This document shows, piece by piece, positions 19,597 through 20,169 of a stretch of 20,169 bases of DNA. Source of the DNA: DAOVIY01 sp964441595 (GTDB lineage Bacteria; Patescibacteriota; Minisyncoccia; UBA6257); assembly GCA_964441595.1 (NCBI GenBank), contig CAYTXM010000008.1:1-20169 (forward strand), given 5' to 3'. Position numbers and translations under genes: made by a program. The notes under the pieces are model-generated. The model saw only the letters and a list, made by a program, of their open reading frames with translations, had not been told where the DNA came from and ran no database searches. The stretch's first letter is position 1. The number at the start of each line of letters is the position of its first letter.

Positions 19597-20169
19597 TTAT
19601 TCTCCTTCTATATTAGGAAATTGTTCATCTTTTTCGAGGTTGCGGAAACTTGCTAATTGTTCATTAAAGAACAAGTTTGCATGACCTAAAGGACCATTAC
19701 GATGTTTTGCAATTATAATTTTAGCAATGTTTTTATTTTCAGAATCTTCCTTGTAGCGGTCTTCCCGATAAACAAAAAGAACTACATCAGCATCTTGTTC
19801 TAAGCTGCCAGTTTCTCTAAGATCAGAGAGTTTGGGAATACATAAAGGTCTTGCTTCAACAGCACGATTAAGCTGCGAAAGAGCTAATACAGGAATATTT
19901 AATTCTCTTGATAAGGCTTTTAAGGAGCGCGAAATTTCAGAATATTGTTGGACAGAGTTTTCGCGGGAAAAGGAAGGGTTGATTAGTTGAATATAATCCA
20001 CAATAATTAAACCTAAATCTATCTCTGCCTGCAATCGACGCGCCATTGTTCTAATTTGCATTACTGTAGGCGAAGCAACGTCATCAATGAATATTGGAGC
20101 TTCTGATAAACGAGATAAGGAATCCTGGATAAGAGTAAAATCATTAATATCTTCATCAGTAGAAAGACG
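19597..20169 (-). CDS. dnaB: Replicative DNA helicase DnaB, C-terminal part (5' end outside window)
   Basis: The frame stays open to the window edge and encodes at least 190 residues of the RecA-like helicase domain. The 36 residues before the first in-window Met (20061) continue the DnaB sequence (RLSTDEDINDF, APIFIDDVASPTV), so that Met is internal. Motifs: GLIIVDYIQLI (Walker B/H2), ISRSLKALSRELNIPVLALSQLNR (H3), SDLRETGSLEQDADVVLFVYRED (H4 with arginine-finger region) and KHRNGPLG. The Walker A loop lies outside. It unwinds DNA at the replication fork. recR follows downstream. Confidence 0.95.
   Translation of the reverse strand, partial: RLSTDEDINDFTLIQDSLSRLSEAPIFIDDVASPTVMQIRTMARRLQAEIDLGLIIVDYIQLINPSFSRENSVQQYSEISRSLKALSRELNIPVLALSQLNRAVEARPLCIPKLSDLRETGSLEQDADVVLFVYREDRYKEDSENKNIAKIIIAKHRNGPLGHANLFFNEQLASFRNLEKDEQFPNIEGE

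Noticed and set aside
1..20169. CRISPR array, insertion sequence, phage or toxin-antitoxin module
   Set aside because: No regular spacer-repeat series, transposase, integrase or recognisable toxin pair was found on either strand; only the two-copy 33-bp repeat hints at a mobile unit.

Overview
The window is AT-rich bacterial DNA that looks like a member of the Patescibacteria (Candidate Phyla Radiation, probably Parcubacteria-like). The reasons are short genes, many small membrane proteins of unknown function, near absence of Shine-Dalgarno sequences, a minimal division-cluster core, and gene families that are frequent in that group (short phosphoglycerate mutase, family 4 UDG, DUF5320/DUF134, RRM protein, CBU_0592-like protein). 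This assignment is inference from gene content; no rRNA is present. TGA is used as a stop by at least three genes (ends at 10521, 11460 and 18935), so the TGA=Gly code of Gracilibacteria/Absconditabacteria does not apply.

Layout. 52-2151 encodes a large surface protein with a Cache-like sensor region, a cohesin-like domain and Ig-like domains. 2152-3484 holds a decayed ORF, a phosphoglycerate mutase gene and two copies of a 33-bp direct repeat flanking that gene. 3485-4806 carries two tandem uracil-DNA-glycosylase superfamily genes and a short remnant. 4885-7035 holds small membrane proteins, a DUF2188 protein and a stomatin-like (slipin) protein. 7072-11460 is the most distinctive part: a membrane-anchored polysaccharide-deacetylase-like/thioredoxin-like fusion, followed by a tight five-gene membrane operon (CBU_0592-like protein, thioredoxin-CcdA/DsbD fusion, two half-size YraQ/ArsP-like permeases, four-helix membrane protein). 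11530-13164 holds an RRM RNA-binding protein, a small membrane protein plus YbjQ, and the DUF5320-DUF134 pair behind a promoter with a palindromic operator candidate. 13384-18152 is a short division/cell-wall operon, mraZ-rsmH-ftsL-like-ftsI-murF, preceded by MraZ-type repeats. Then come tRNA-Glu(CTC), a small membrane protein, rplU, and on the minus strand recR and the 3' part of dnaB.

Regulation visible in the sequence. Most promoters are extended -10 type (TGnTATAAT or close). Two intrinsic terminators (2510 and 5722) run directly into such a promoter through an almost identical 21-base stretch. Two genes end inside the promoter of the next gene (5372-5380 and 11457-11485). Full -35/-10 promoters precede the RRM gene, DUF5320, mraZ and the tRNA.

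The best candidate for something little described is the 7072-11460 envelope redox/transport region. The split permease, the thioredoxin-CcdA fusion and the probably inactive deacetylase with a one-cysteine thioredoxin fold suggest a thiol-linked envelope function, but the substrate cannot be deduced from the sequence.
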